Positions 1 through 8,273 of a stretch of 64,000 bases of DNA are shown here, piece by piece. Position 1 is the stretch's first letter; each line of letters starts with the position of its first letter. Location of the stretch: positions 94,839 to 158,838 of the forward strand of contig NZ_JAVAMO010000010.1 of assembly GCF_030758345.1 (NCBI RefSeq), given 5' to 3'. The position numbers and the translations under genes were made by a program. Below the pieces are notes generated by a model. The model did not search any database. It worked only from the letters and a program-made list of their open reading frames with translations, and had not been told where the DNA came from. Source of the DNA: Ruegeria discodermiae (GTDB lineage Bacteria; Pseudomonadota; Alphaproteobacteria; Rhodobacterales; Rhodobacteraceae).

Positions 1-522
1 GAACATGATGAAAGCGCCCAGTCGATCCTGATCACCGATGATGCCGGTTTTGGCCGTGCCGTGGCGGAGGCGGTGAATACGCGCCTGCAAACCCTAGAAC
101 GCGCCGCCATTGCCGGGGCGTCCTGGCGCGATTTCGGCGCTGTCATCACGGTTCGTTCGCTGGACGAGGCCGCCGAACTGTCGAACCGGATCGCGCCGGA
201 ACATCTGGAGCTTTGCGTGGCCGAGCCCGAGGCCTTGTCGCAAAAGACCGTCCATGCTGGCGCCATCTTCCTAGGCCAATACACACCCGAAGCCATCGGC
301 GACTATGTGGGCGGGCCGAACCATGTGCTGCCGACTGCCCGTTCGGCGCGGTTCTCCTCCGGCCTCAGCGTGATGGATTTTCTAAAACGCACCACGCTCA
401 GCCAGATGACACCGGCAGCCCTTCGTGCTATCGGGCCTTCGGCTGAAACTTTGGCCCAATCTGAAAGCCTTGAGGCGCATGGTCTGTCCGTGCGGGCGCG
501 TCTCGATCAACTCAACAGGTGA
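1..522 (+). CDS. hisD: Histidinol dehydrogenase, C-terminal part
   Basis: The reading frame is open from the first base, so the N-terminus lies outside the window. The visible 173 residues carry HisD signatures, including GPNHVLPT and the following SARFSSGLSVMDFL stretch. HisD oxidises L-histidinol to L-histidine in two NAD-dependent steps, the last reactions of histidine biosynthesis, in the cytoplasm. The stop codon overlaps the start of the next gene (TGATG), so the downstream UPF0262 and phosphatase genes are probably co-transcribed. This order (hisD, UPF0262, low-molecular-weight phosphatase, infA, maf) is familiar from Rhodobacterales. Confidence 0.95.
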   Translation, partial: EHDESAQSILITDDAGFGRAVAEAVNTRLQTLERAAIAGASWRDFGAVITVRSLDEAAELSNRIAPEHLELCVAEPEALSQKTVHAGAIFLGQYTPEAIGDYVGGPNHVLPTARSARFSSGLSVMDFLKRTTLSQMTPAALRAIGPSAETLAQSESLEAHGLSVRARLDQLNR

Positions 523-1007
523 TGCCCATGTCGCGTATTGTCGATATTGCGCTGGATGACGCTGGTCTGCCGCCACCAACGCCCGAAATCGAACAGGAAC
601 GGCGCGTGGCCGTGTTCGATTTGCTGGAAGATAACAGCTTCGTATTGCCTGCGCGCAATGACCGCGCCGTGCCCGAGGGCCCTTACCGGGTGAACCTGTC
701 GATCCGCGAAAAGCGCTTGGTGTTCGACGTGAACACGGAAGAGGACGAAAAGGCGGCCGAATTTCACCTGTCGCTGGGCCCCTTCCGGCAGGTGGTGAAG
801 GATTACTTCCAGATTTGCGAGAGCTATTTCAACGCGGTCAAAACCCTGCCGCCCAGCCAGATCGAGACTATCGACATGGCCCGGCGCGGCATCCACAACG
901 AAGGCAGCCGGGTCCTGCAGGAAAGGCTGGAGGGCAAGGTTGCGGTCGACACCGATACCGCCCGCCGCCTCTTCACGCTGATCTGCGTGCTGCATTTCGG
1001 AGGCTAG
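522..1007 (+). CDS. UPF0262 family protein
   Basis: A soluble protein of about 161 residues that I recognise as the UPF0262 family, which is restricted mainly to alphaproteobacteria and has no firm function. The ATG at 522 overlaps the hisD stop; a second ATG at 528 is equally possible and would drop two residues. No signal peptide or membrane segment is visible. The sequence is rich in acidic and basic residues and includes SRIVDIALDD near the N-terminus. It sits between hisD and a tyrosine-phosphatase-like gene, with a 3-bp gap to the latter, so it is almost certainly part of the same operon. Confidence 0.85.
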   Translation: MPMSRIVDIALDDAGLPPPTPEIEQERRVAVFDLLEDNSFVLPARNDRAVPEGPYRVNLSIREKRLVFDVNTEEDEKAAEFHLSLGPFRQVVKDYFQICESYFNAVKTLPPSQIETIDMARRGIHNEGSRVLQERLEGKVAVDTDTARRLFTLICVLHFGG

Positions 1008-1010
1008 GGC

Positions 1011-1469
1011 GTGACGGAGCTGCCGCAGTCGATCCTGTTTTGTTGCGATCACAACGCGGTCCGGTCCCCGATGGCCGAGGGGATCATGAAGAAATTCTAT
1101 GGCACCGGCACCTATGTGCAATCCGCCGGTGTTCATAATGATCTGGAGATCGACGGGTTCTGCATCGCAGTTTGCCAGGAACTGAATGTCGAGCTCAGCC
1201 GCCATCGCTCGCGCAGCTTCGACGAGATGGAGCAGTGGGGCGACGATCTGAGCTCTTTCGACCTGATCGTGGCGCTGTCTCCGGCCAGCCAGCGCCGGGC
1301 CTTGGAACTGACGCGTTTCTTTCATCTGGATGTGGAATATTGGCCGATCATGGACCCCACCGGTCTGGGCGAGGGCCGCAATGATAAGCTTGTCCATTAT
1401 CGGCAGACGCGCGATCAGATCATCAAGCATCTGAAAGACCGCTGGGGCGAACCGACGGAGGTCCAATGA
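1011..1469 (+). CDS. Low-molecular-weight protein-tyrosine phosphatase-like protein
   Basis: A 152-residue protein beginning with GTG. The N-terminal phosphate-binding loop CDHNAVRS fits the CX5R(S/T) signature of low-molecular-weight tyrosine phosphatases and arsenate reductases, with nucleophile Cys12 and Arg18. Near the C-terminus, YWPIMDPTG supplies the DP motif that normally holds the general-acid Asp. Family members hydrolyse phosphotyrosine or reduce arsenate; the substrate cannot be told here. There is no ars context, so a phosphatase role is more likely. The last four bases overlap the next start codon, indicating translational coupling. Confidence 0.88.
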   Translation: MTELPQSILFCCDHNAVRSPMAEGIMKKFYGTGTYVQSAGVHNDLEIDGFCIAVCQELNVELSRHRSRSFDEMEQWGDDLSSFDLIVALSPASQRRALELTRFFHLDVEYWPIMDPTGLGEGRNDKLVHYRQTRDQIIKHLKDRWGEPTEVQ

Positions 1470-1867
1470 CAGAGACGGTGAAGAAGTATTTTGAGGCGTT
1501 CAATGCGGGCGATATTGCGGGTATGCTGGCCTGCCTGTCCGACGACGTGGCCCACCACGTGAACGAGGGGCAGGTGCGTGTCGGCAAGGATCAGTTCGCT
1601 GCCTTCTGCGCCCATATGAACCGCTGCTACAAGGAAGTGCTGACCGATATGGTCGTGTTCGAGGCCGAAGGCGGCACACGCGCGGCGGCGGAATATGTGG
1701 TCAACGGCACCTATTTGGAGACCGATGACGGCCTGCCAGAGGCGACCGGTCAGACCTACCGCCTGCCTGCGGGATCGTTTTTTGATCTTTCGGATGGGCT
1801 TATCACCCGGGTGACCACCTATTACAATCTGGCTGATTGGACCAAGCAGGTGACCGGTTCGGATTGA
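1466..1867 (+). CDS. SnoaL/ketosteroid isomerase-like protein
   Basis: A 133-residue protein of the NTF2 superfamily, SnoaL or ketosteroid-isomerase-like branch. It starts with the usual helix TETVKKYFEAFNAGDIAGML followed by a DDVAHHVNEG strand region, and ends with the paired strands GLITRVTTYYN. Such proteins form small cone-shaped barrels that bind hydrophobic ligands, but substrates are very diverse. The start overlaps the phosphatase stop by four bases, so it belongs to the same transcription unit. No function can be assigned beyond the fold. Confidence 0.82.
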   Translation: MTETVKKYFEAFNAGDIAGMLACLSDDVAHHVNEGQVRVGKDQFAAFCAHMNRCYKEVLTDMVVFEAEGGTRAAAEYVVNGTYLETDDGLPEATGQTYRLPAGSFFDLSDGLITRVTTYYNLADWTKQVTGSD

Positions 1868-1906
1868 CGTCAGTCTGCAATCGATCACAGGAGAGAAAGG
1901 CCAGAC

Positions 1907-2488
1907 ATGCATATCGAAGCGCTGAGCGGTCAGAAACTTGTGGACTCACTGGAGGATGTGGCGCGGCTGCGGATCGAGGTGTTCCGCGACTGGCCCTATC
2001 TTTATGATGGCGATCTGAAATACGAGCATGAGTACCTGAAATCTTATGCCGAATCCGCCTCGGCCATTCTTGTGGGCGCTTTTGACGGCGACAAGCTGGT
2101 GGGCGGATCCACCGGGATGGCGTTGCTGGAACATGCCGACGATTTCTCTGCCGCTTTTGAGGGCACCGATCTGGATCTCGGCACGATTTTCTATTGCGCG
2201 GAATCGGTGTTGCTGCCGCAATATCGCGGGCAAGGGATCGGGCATCGCTTCTTCGATCTGCGTGAAGAACACGCCCGAGAGCTGGGATTCTCAAAATGTG
2301 CCTTTTGCGGCGTCGTGCGCCCCAAGGATCACCCCGCCCGCCCCGCCGATTACCGTCCGCTGGACGGGTTCTGGACCAAGCGGGGTTATCACCAGTTACC
2401 GGGTGTCGTTGCGCAGTTTTCGTGGAAAGACCTTGGCGATGAGGCTGAAAGCCCGAAGAACCTGCAATTCTGGATTCGCGATCTCTGA
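1907..2488 (+). CDS. GNAT family N-acetyltransferase
   Basis: A 193-residue protein of the GNAT fold. The acetyl-CoA pyrophosphate-binding region is visible as LLPQYRGQGIGHRFFD (R/Q-x-x-G-x-G/A type) at about residues 103-118. A ribosome binding site (caggagag) lies upstream of the ATG. The gene is 24 bp upstream of a nitrilase-family amidohydrolase, and the two probably act together, for example on an amide or amino compound; this is inferred from context. The acceptor substrate is unknown. Confidence 0.87.
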   Translation: MHIEALSGQKLVDSLEDVARLRIEVFRDWPYLYDGDLKYEHEYLKSYAESASAILVGAFDGDKLVGGSTGMALLEHADDFSAAFEGTDLDLGTIFYCAESVLLPQYRGQGIGHRFFDLREEHARELGFSKCAFCGVVRPKDHPARPADYRPLDGFWTKRGYHQLPGVVAQFSWKDLGDEAESPKNLQFWIRDL

Positions 2489-2512
2489 TATCGTCTTACC
2501 GGGAGTTTCGGA

Positions 2513-3415
2513 ATGAAAGTCGCCACTGCCGCCTATCCGCTCGACTGGCTCGACAGCTGGGCGCAATACGAGGACAAAATCGCTACCTGGGTTGCACAGG
2601 CTGCAGAGCAGGGCGCTGATCTACTGGTCTTTCCCGAATACGGCGCGATGGAGCTGTCGACACTGGCAGGGGCCGAGGCGGCAGACGATCTGGCCAGCTC
2701 GATCCACGCTGTATCTGAACGGATGGAGAAGGCCGCAGCGCTGCACCAAAAGCTGGCGGCGGAATACCGGGTGCATATTCTGGGGGCGTCGGCGCCAATT
2801 GTCGAAACGACTGCTCTTCCGGTCAACCGCGCCGAGCTTTACGCGCCATCCGGTTTGCGGGACCATCAGGATAAGCAGATCATGACCCGGTTCGAGCGCG
2901 AGGAGTGGGGCATCGCGCCCGGTGGTCCTCTGAAATTGTTCGAGACCGCGCTGGGGCGGATCGGCATCCTGATTTGTTATGACAGCGAGTTTCCGCTGCT
3001 GGGTCGCGCGCTTGCTGAGGCTGATCTCATCCTGGTGCCGTCCTGCACCGAAGCGCTTGCGGGCTATTGGCGGGTACGGGTCGGGGCGATGGCGCGCGCG
3101 CTGGAAAACCAGTGCGTGACCGTGATGTCCTCGATCGTGGGGCGCAACGACTGGTCACAGGCGGTGGACATGAACACCGGCGCCGGCGGCATCTTTGGGC
3201 CACCCGACAAGGGCTTTCCAGCAACCGGTGTTCTGGCCGAGGGGAAGATGAATACACCCGGCTGGACCTATGCCGAGGTTGATTTGGCCACGATCACCGA
3301 GGTGCGCCGGGATGGGGCCGTGCTGAACCGGCAGCACTGGAGCAAGCAGGACCACCGATCCGTGGCCGAACCGGTTCGTTTTTTCCGCGACGCCATCGAG
3401 CAGGTCAGCCCCTGA
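2513..3415 (+). CDS. Carbon-nitrogen hydrolase (nitrilase superfamily)
   Basis: A 300-residue protein with the complete Glu-Lys-Cys triad of the nitrilase superfamily: Glu42 in LLVFPEYGAM, Lys121 in DHQDKQIM, and Cys155 in GILICYDSEFPLL. Members hydrolyse amides, N-carbamoyl groups or nitriles; this one most resembles the aliphatic-amidase/carbamoylase side rather than true nitrilases. It is cytoplasmic with no signal peptide. It forms a short operon with the preceding acetyltransferase. The substrate is not identifiable from sequence alone. Confidence 0.88.
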   Translation: MKVATAAYPLDWLDSWAQYEDKIATWVAQAAEQGADLLVFPEYGAMELSTLAGAEAADDLASSIHAVSERMEKAAALHQKLAAEYRVHILGASAPIVETTALPVNRAELYAPSGLRDHQDKQIMTRFEREEWGIAPGGPLKLFETALGRIGILICYDSEFPLLGRALAEADLILVPSCTEALAGYWRVRVGAMARALENQCVTVMSSIVGRNDWSQAVDMNTGAGGIFGPPDKGFPATGVLAEGKMNTPGWTYAEVDLATITEVRRDGAVLNRQHWSKQDHRSVAEPVRFFRDAIEQVSP

Positions 3416-3470
3416 AGGACAAGGTCGCAACGCCGGCTCAAGAAATCGGATTAATTCCGGCAAAGGTACC

Positions 3471-3500
3471 TTGAAAAAAAGCGCAAATGGGACCATTTAA
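3471..3500 (+). promoter_or_regulatory. Candidate infA promoter
   Basis: TTGAAA at 3471-3476 is followed after 17-18 bases by CATTTA/ATTTAA at 3494-3500, about 45 bases before the infA start. The -35 box is good (5 of 6); the -10 box is weak. It is the only convincing -35 element in the 130-bp gap after the amidohydrolase. Confidence 0.4.
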
Positions 3501-3545
3501 GCGCACGGCCTGCATCTGAGCGGGCAAAACTGTAATGGAGACAAC

Positions 3546-3764
3546 ATGGCCAAGGAAGATACGCTCGAATTTCCCGGTGTCGTGAAGGAACTCCTGCCTA
3601 ATGCGACGTTTCGGGTCGAGCTGGAAAACGGCCATGAGATCATCGCACATACGGCAGGCAAGATGCGCAAGAACCGCATCCGCGTTCTGGCTGGCGACAA
3701 GGTTCAAGTCGAAATGACCCCCTACGATCTGACCAAGGGTCGGATCAACTACCGCTTCAAGTAA
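3546..3764 (+). CDS. infA: Translation initiation factor IF-1
   Basis: A 72-residue S1/OB-fold protein of the usual IF-1 length, beginning [20 protein letters not shown] and containing the conserved [20 protein letters not shown] stretch. IF-1 binds the 30S A site together with IF-2 and IF-3 during initiation. A TAATGGAGACAAC leader gives a ribosome binding site (ggag). Its following neighbours maf, rng and yacG form a conserved alphaproteobacterial cluster, and maf starts 11 bp after the infA stop. Confidence 0.97.
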   Translation: MAKEDTLEFPGVVKELLPNATFRVELENGHEIIAHTAGKMRKNRIRVLAGDKVQVEMTPYDLTKGRINYRFK

Positions 3765-3775
3765 CGCCGCCCTCA

Positions 3776-4354
3776 ATGGCGTTCATTCTCGGATCGGGCA
3801 GCCCCAGACGGCTGGACCTGCTGGCCCAGCTTGGCGTGCAGCCCGATGCCGCCCGCCCGCCCGACATTGACGAAACCCCTGCCAGGGGCGAATTGCCGCG
3901 TCCCTATTGCGTCCGGATCGCGCGCGAAAAGGCATTGGCAGTCGAGGCAGGTGACGATGACCTCGTCCTCTGCGCCGACACCACGGTTGCGCTGGGGCAG
4001 CGTATCATGGGCAAGCCCGAGGATGCGGGCGAAGCGGCACAGTTTCTCTATGCGCTCTCGGGGCGCCGCCACCGGGTCATCACGGCTGTGGCCCTGCGCA
4101 GAGGCGCACGCCTTTGGCAACGCGATGTCGTGAGCAACGTGAAATTCAAACGCCTCTCTGATGCGGAGGTGAACGCCTATCTCGCCACCGGCGATTGGCA
4201 GGGCAAGGCCGGGGCCTATGCCATTCAAGGGCCTGCCGGCGCATTTGTCCCGTGGATCAGCGGCTCGTTCACCGGCATTGTGGGGCTACCGCTTGCCGAA
4301 ACTGCAGGTCTGCTGCAGGCTGCGGGCTATCCGCTCTATCGCGAGGCATCATGA
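3776..4354 (+). CDS. maf: Maf-like nucleoside triphosphate pyrophosphatase
   Basis: A 192-residue Maf/HAM1-fold protein. The N-terminal phosphate-binding motif is [11 protein letters not shown] (consensus S-x-S-P-R-R), and [17 protein letters not shown] matches the conserved ADT-V-----GKP signature. Maf proteins hydrolyse non-canonical or canonical dTTP/UTP/CTP-type nucleotides to monophosphate and pyrophosphate, and were first described as septum-formation inhibitors. The 3' end overlaps the start of the RNase gene (ATGA), indicating coupling in the infA-maf-rng-yacG group. Confidence 0.94.
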   Translation: MAFILGSGSPRRLDLLAQLGVQPDAARPPDIDETPARGELPRPYCVRIAREKALAVEAGDDDLVLCADTTVALGQRIMGKPEDAGEAAQFLYALSGRRHRVITAVALRRGARLWQRDVVSNVKFKRLSDAEVNAYLATGDWQGKAGAYAIQGPAGAFVPWISGSFTGIVGLPLAETAGLLQAAGYPLYREAS

Positions 4355-5373
4355 AGGGACGCACCATCATCCTCGACCATATCCGGGATCGCGAAGCTGC
4401 CGCGCTGCTGGTCGATGGCAAGCTGGACGATTTCCTGATCGCCGCTGATGCGCCCGCGCCCGGCACGATCTACCGCGCCCGCGCCGACCGCCCCGTAAAG
4501 GGTCAGGGTGGCATGTTCCTGGCCACCCCCGATGGCCCGGCCTTTCTGCGCCAGGTCAAAGGACTGGCCCCGGGCGCGCCACTGCCGGTGCAGGTCACCG
4601 GCTATCCCGAACCGGGCAAAGCGATCCCTGTGACCGCAAAGCTGCTGTTCAAGAGCCGCTACGCCATCGTCACACCCAGCGCGCCGGGCCTAAATGTCTC
4701 GCGCAGCATCAAGGATGAGGACGAGCGCGATCGCCTGCAGGAGATTGCGCATGACGAGATGGGCGGAAGCGACTTTGGTCTGATTCTGCGGTCGGCTTGC
4801 GCGGGCGCCGACGCGGAAGAAATCGCCGAGGATATCGCCCAGATGGCCGACCTCGCCGCGCAGGTGCTGCAGGATAGCGAAGGCGCGCCGAAGCGACTGG
4901 CAGACGGGGACGGCCCGCATGTACAGGCCTGGCGCGACTGGACTGACCCGGCCGAGGTTGTGACCCAGCCCGGCGGGTTCGCCGAGCATGGTGTTCTGGA
5001 TCTGCTTGACGACGCGCTCTCTACCCGCGCCCCGCTTGCCGGCGGCGGATTTCTCTTCATCGAGCCCACGCGGGCGCTGGTCGCGGTGGACGTCAATACC
5101 GGCAGTGACACATCGCTGGCGGCTGGTCAGAAAGCCAATTTCGCCTGCGCCAAAGCCCTGCCGCGCGCGCTGCGCATACGGGGCCTTGGCGGCCAGATCG
5201 TGCTGGATCTCGCCCCCATGGCGAAGAAAGACCGGCGCGGCTTTGAATCCGCCCTGCGCGCCGCTCTGCGCGCGGATAGCGAGGAAACCACACTGGCAGG
5301 CTGGACCCCGCTGGGCCATTTCGAACTGCAACGCAAACGCGGACGCGTCCCGGTCTCGGAGGTGCTGAGATGA
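4351..5373 (+). CDS. rng: Ribonuclease E/G family protein, short form
   Basis: A 340-residue ribonuclease E/G-type protein, shorter than E. coli RNase G (about 489 residues). I chose the ATG at 4351 because it overlaps the maf stop as ATGA; an upstream in-frame extension would lie within maf. The conserved catalytic core is visible as [11 protein letters not shown] (Asp247, Asn249) followed by [12 protein letters not shown], where the second metal-binding Asp is expected. The N-terminal S1 domain is reduced. Such short forms are common next to maf in Rhodobacterales. It probably acts in rRNA or tRNA processing, but loss of parts of the canonical protein makes activity less certain. Confidence 0.87.
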   Translation: MKGRTIILDHIRDREAAALLVDGKLDDFLIAADAPAPGTIYRARADRPVKGQGGMFLATPDGPAFLRQVKGLAPGAPLPVQVTGYPEPGKAIPVTAKLLFKSRYAIVTPSAPGLNVSRSIKDEDERDRLQEIAHDEMGGSDFGLILRSACAGADAEEIAEDIAQMADLAAQVLQDSEGAPKRLADGDGPHVQAWRDWTDPAEVVTQPGGFAEHGVLDLLDDALSTRAPLAGGGFLFIEPTRALVAVDVNTGSDTSLAAGQKANFACAKALPRALRIRGLGGQIVLDLAPMAKKDRRGFESALRAALRADSEETTLAGWTPLGHFELQRKRGRVPVSEVLR

Positions 5374-5552
5374 GCTGTCCGATCTGCGGTCAGGAGACCC
5401 GTAAAAGCTATCGTCCCTTCTGCTCGAAACGCTGCGCTGACCTTGATCTGGCCAACTGGTTCAACGGCAGCTACGCAGTCCCCTCAACCGAGCCCGAAAC
5501 CCCTGAGGATGCGCCGCAGGAGACTGGCGAAACACCGCCACGCCCACACTGA
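5370..5552 (+). CDS. yacG: DNA gyrase inhibitor YacG (zinc-binding)
   Basis: A 60-residue protein with a four-cysteine zinc site, Cys3-Cys6 in MSCPICGQE and Cys18-Cys22 in FCSKRCADLDL, followed by LANWFNGSYAVP, the classical YacG arrangement. YacG binds one zinc and, in E. coli, inhibits DNA gyrase. The start overlaps the RNase stop by four bases. The C-terminal tail is short, acidic and proline-rich, as is usual. It closes the cluster just before tRNA-Phe. Confidence 0.95.
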   Translation: MSCPICGQETRKSYRPFCSKRCADLDLANWFNGSYAVPSTEPETPEDAPQETGETPPRPH

Positions 5553-5631
5553 AAAAAGATCAATTAGCCTCTGGACACCGCCTGAGCCTACGCATAGAAC
5601 GCCCCCACCCAAAGGCCCAAGCCTTTCCCGT

Positions 5632-5706
5632 GCCCGGGTAGCTCAGGGGTAGAGCAGTGGATTGAAAATCCTCGTGTCGGTGGTTCGATTCCGCCCCCGG
5701 GCACCA
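5632..5706 (+). tRNA. tRNA-Phe (anticodon GAA)
   Basis: A complete 75-nt cloverleaf with encoded CCA. The acceptor stem GCCCGGG (5632-5638) pairs with CCCGGGC (5696-5702), followed by A and CCA. The D-arm is GCTC-AGGGGTA-GAGC, the anticodon loop is TTGAAAA with GAA at 5664-5666, and the T-arm contains GGTTCGATTCC. The anticodon stem has one T-T mismatch (5658/5672). The AT-rich insertion begins directly after the CCA, consistent with use of the tRNA 3' end as an integration site. Confidence 0.97.
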
Positions 5707-6007
5707 CTAAAACAATCTAAACCATTATATATCAGTAATTTAGCTAATACCACAATTCCAAGAATGTACGGCTCTATGGACAGTTTTTCTGCCGCAATAG
5801 TTGGCTGCATGTTTGAAGCTTTTCTCTTGGTGCATCTGAGAAAGCCTCTGCGCTAGAGAAAATTCGGACGTTGTTCGACTACTATCTTTTTTGCCTTGCC
5901 CCTCTGGCAGGGCAGATGCTTACCCCACGGTTCGCTATTGAAATGTTGCTTAGGTAAGTAGCGGAGCATGAATTCAATTATAGGGTGACTTGCCGCTCCT
6001 TCGCAGA
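5707..6007. other. AT-rich left edge of the island, no gene seen
   Basis: About 300 bases with much lower GC than the flanking backbone and no supported coding frame. It contains a short hairpin-forming stretch around 5897-5917 (GCCCC-ctctggca-GGGC type). No integrase gene or copy of the tRNA 3' end as a second attachment site is visible here or near 12.6 kb. Confidence 0.5.
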
Positions 6008-6036
6008 TTGATGGCAAGATATTTCGTGGTTAGTAT
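6008..6036 (+). promoter_or_regulatory. Candidate promoter of the HerA-NurA-methyltransferase operon
   Basis: TTGATG (6008-6013) and TAGTAT (6031-6036) are separated by exactly 17 bases. Transcription would begin near 6043, leaving only a very short leader before the ATG at 6052. That favours 6052 over the upstream GTG at 6040 as the start of the ATPase gene. Confidence 0.45.
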
Positions 6037-6051
6037 GCGGTGAAGCACAAG

Positions 6052-8268
6052 ATGCGCGACCTGCGAAGCGTGTACCTTGAAGCTATTGAACTACCATTTG
6101 TTTGGGAAAGGCTTGTTTTGGCAGACGATCTTCTATCAGGAATTACACGAGACGCAGAGTTAGGCCGGTCTACGGATGCGGGCCAGGAACTTGCGAACTA
6201 CTTGGACCCAGAACTCAACATTGGAGAGTTACTTTCGATAAACTACCAAGACGCGCAGGTCTTGGTTCACGACTACGCCCGCCAGAAAGTCAGAGGGTTG
6301 CCTCACGGATCATTTCTGGTGGCCAGTCGAATAAATCTGGATGCGTCTACAGAAGTGCCTGCCGAGGATGAAGAAACTGCTTTGGTGCTTCTCCGAATTG
6401 TCGGTGACTATCAACTTCCAAACGCTCGGCAGATGGAAGACTACCGTTTTCAAGCAGGTATGCGCGCGACAGACAGTGAGGAGACTTGGGATCACCCTAA
6501 CCGAGTTGATGAGTGGACGAAAAACAATCTCTCCTACGGTGGTTATAAATGCCGAGTACTTGGAACCTTTCGTATGAAGGAAGCGGACGACGGCACTTAT
6601 AAGTTTTCGTTTGGGGCAGACCTTGTGAACTACTATTCCGGACGGGGAATGAAAGTTTACAAGCCAATCGGACGATTACTGTCCGATATTGTGAATTTCC
6701 AAAAGACAGTAGGCGAAAGCGAGTTTGGTGATGCTGGTCGCTTGCGTGTGGGACGGGTTAGGTTCGCAGCGAGCGAGATAGGCGTAGACGAATCCTTGGA
6801 CAACGTGCCGGTTGAAGTTGATCCTACTGACTTTGTATCGCGGCGTACATTTTATGGCGGCATGAGCCGAGGTGGTAAATCGAATGCAATGAAGATTACC
6901 GCAAAGGCAGTCTATTTGCTGAGAGCGAAGTTAGCATCAGCTAGAGTGGGGCAGTTAATTTTTGACCCGAATGGAGAGTACGCCAACGCGAACATTCAAG
7001 ATGGTGGCTCGATCCGTTCTGTTCACGAAGCAATTTCTGGGGTTGAGTACGCCGACGAGATCGCGACCTACGGGTTAAATGAGCACCCCAATGATCCGCA
7101 ACGCAAGATTGTCAAAATCAACTTCTACGGTGCTCGACCGACCAATTGGGCTGACTCAACGGCTGTTGGGCAAGCGCTTGAGCAACTTATCGTTGGAAAG
7201 CAGATAATTGCGACATCGCTAGGTGAAGCCGGAGAGAAGTATATTCTAGCGTTTCGTGACGCAGATATTGTTGTTCCCGACGATCTTTCCGGCCGAGGCG
7301 ATCAAATCCGCCTAAGAAGGGAAGTTCAGGTCTATCGCGGCATTTTGAAAGCGGCGGGCTTCGAGGCTCCGAGCCAGACTGTGGACATTAGAGGTTTGTT
7401 TAGTCGCGACCTTCGCACGGCTATGCAGAACAACCGTTGCGACGGCGATAACCAAACCAACATCGCTGCCGCTGTGACCATCTTGGGGAACGATTCTGTT
7501 TCGTGGGAGGATTTCGCCGACGCTCTTCGTGGATTGTTGCTGTTTATGGAGGAGCGAGACAGCGGCTGGACCGACTTTGATAGAGGCTATAGAGACTCAC
7601 ACGAAGGTCGCCCTTGGGACCGCGGCACAATTCACAATCTACTGCAAATCTTTAAATACCCAAACGGCGTCAGGAGTTTTATGGGCCTGACAAAGCAGCA
7701 CTCCGCAAGGTCGACAACAGACTATGCTCAAGAGGTAGTTCGCGATCTACGGCTGGGAAAGCTTGTCATATTTGACCAGTCCACCGGCGATCCTGATCAG
7801 AACGTTGCGGCGGCAGAGAGAATTCTTTGGGCTATCTTTAATCGCCAGAAAGCCGATTTTGTGGAACCTTCGGTGGACGACGACGGCGAGATCGTTCCGC
7901 CCCCTCCTGTAATGGTCTATCTTGAGGAGGCGCACAACTTGTTGCCTGCAGCCGGTGGCAAGGACGACCTTAGAACCATTTGGGCCAGAACTGCTAAAGA
8001 AGGCTCAAAATACAGAATTGGTATGGTGTTAGCTACACAGGAACCGTCCTCTGTAATGCCAGCGATTCTAAAAAACACAGACAATTGGTTTGTGGCTCAC
8101 TTGAACAACACTGACGAAGTTAGGGCGTTGTCAAAGTTCTATGATTTCGAAGACTACGCGCACCAGATAAAAAGCATCTCCGACCCGGGATTTGTGCGAA
8201 TGCGAACGCTGTCAAATCCATTTACTATTCCGGTTCAAATTGACTTGTTCAAGGCGAGGTCCGAGTAG
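6052..8268 (+). CDS. HerA/FtsK-family ATP-binding protein (DUF87 type)
   Basis: A 738-residue P-loop ATPase of the HerA-FtsK superfamily. Walker A is FYGGMSRGGKSN (Lys at about residue 276) and Walker B is VMVYLEEAH (Glu pair at about 625-626), followed by ARTAKEGSKYRIGMVLATQ, the usual HerA sensor region. HerA proteins form hexameric DNA translocases that work with the NurA nuclease. The N-terminal 250 residues may form the HAS-barrel-like clamp plus a system-specific part. I preferred ATG 6052, with a GGTGA box upstream, over GTG 6040. The next gene starts 5 bp after the stop and encodes NurA, the expected partner. Base composition is clearly more AT-rich than the backbone, a sign of horizontal transfer. 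Confidence 0.88.
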   Translation: MRDLRSVYLEAIELPFVWERLVLADDLLSGITRDAELGRSTDAGQELANYLDPELNIGELLSINYQDAQVLVHDYARQKVRGLPHGSFLVASRINLDASTEVPAEDEETALVLLRIVGDYQLPNARQMEDYRFQAGMRATDSEETWDHPNRVDEWTKNNLSYGGYKCRVLGTFRMKEADDGTYKFSFGADLVNYYSGRGMKVYKPIGRLLSDIVNFQKTVGESEFGDAGRLRVGRVRFAASEIGVDESLDNVPVEVDPTDFVSRRTFYGGMSRGGKSNAMKITAKAVYLLRAKLASARVGQLIFDPNGEYANANIQDGGSIRSVHEAISGVEYADEIATYGLNEHPNDPQRKIVKINFYGARPTNWADSTAVGQALEQLIVGKQIIATSLGEAGEKYILAFRDADIVVPDDLSGRGDQIRLRREVQVYRGILKAAGFEAPSQTVDIRGLFSRDLRTAMQNNRCDGDNQTNIAAAVTILGNDSVSWEDFADALRGLLLFMEERDSGWTDFDRGYRDSHEGRPWDRGTIHNLLQIFKYPNGVRSFMGLTKQHSARSTTDYAQEVVRDLRLGKLVIFDQSTGDPDQNVAAAERILWAIFNRQKADFVEPSVDDDGEIVPPPPVMVYLEEAHNLLPAAGGKDDLRTIWARTAKEGSKYRIGMVLATQEPSSVMPAILKNTDNWFVAHLNNTDEVRALSKFYDFEDYAHQIKSISDPGFVRMRTLSNPFTIPVQIDLFKARSE

Positions 8269-8273
8269 CCGCC

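Noticed and set aside
6040..6051. GTG at 6040 as the HerA start
   Set aside because: A promoter -10 element (6031-6036) lies almost on it, and the ATG at 6052 has a better-placed GGTGA box.
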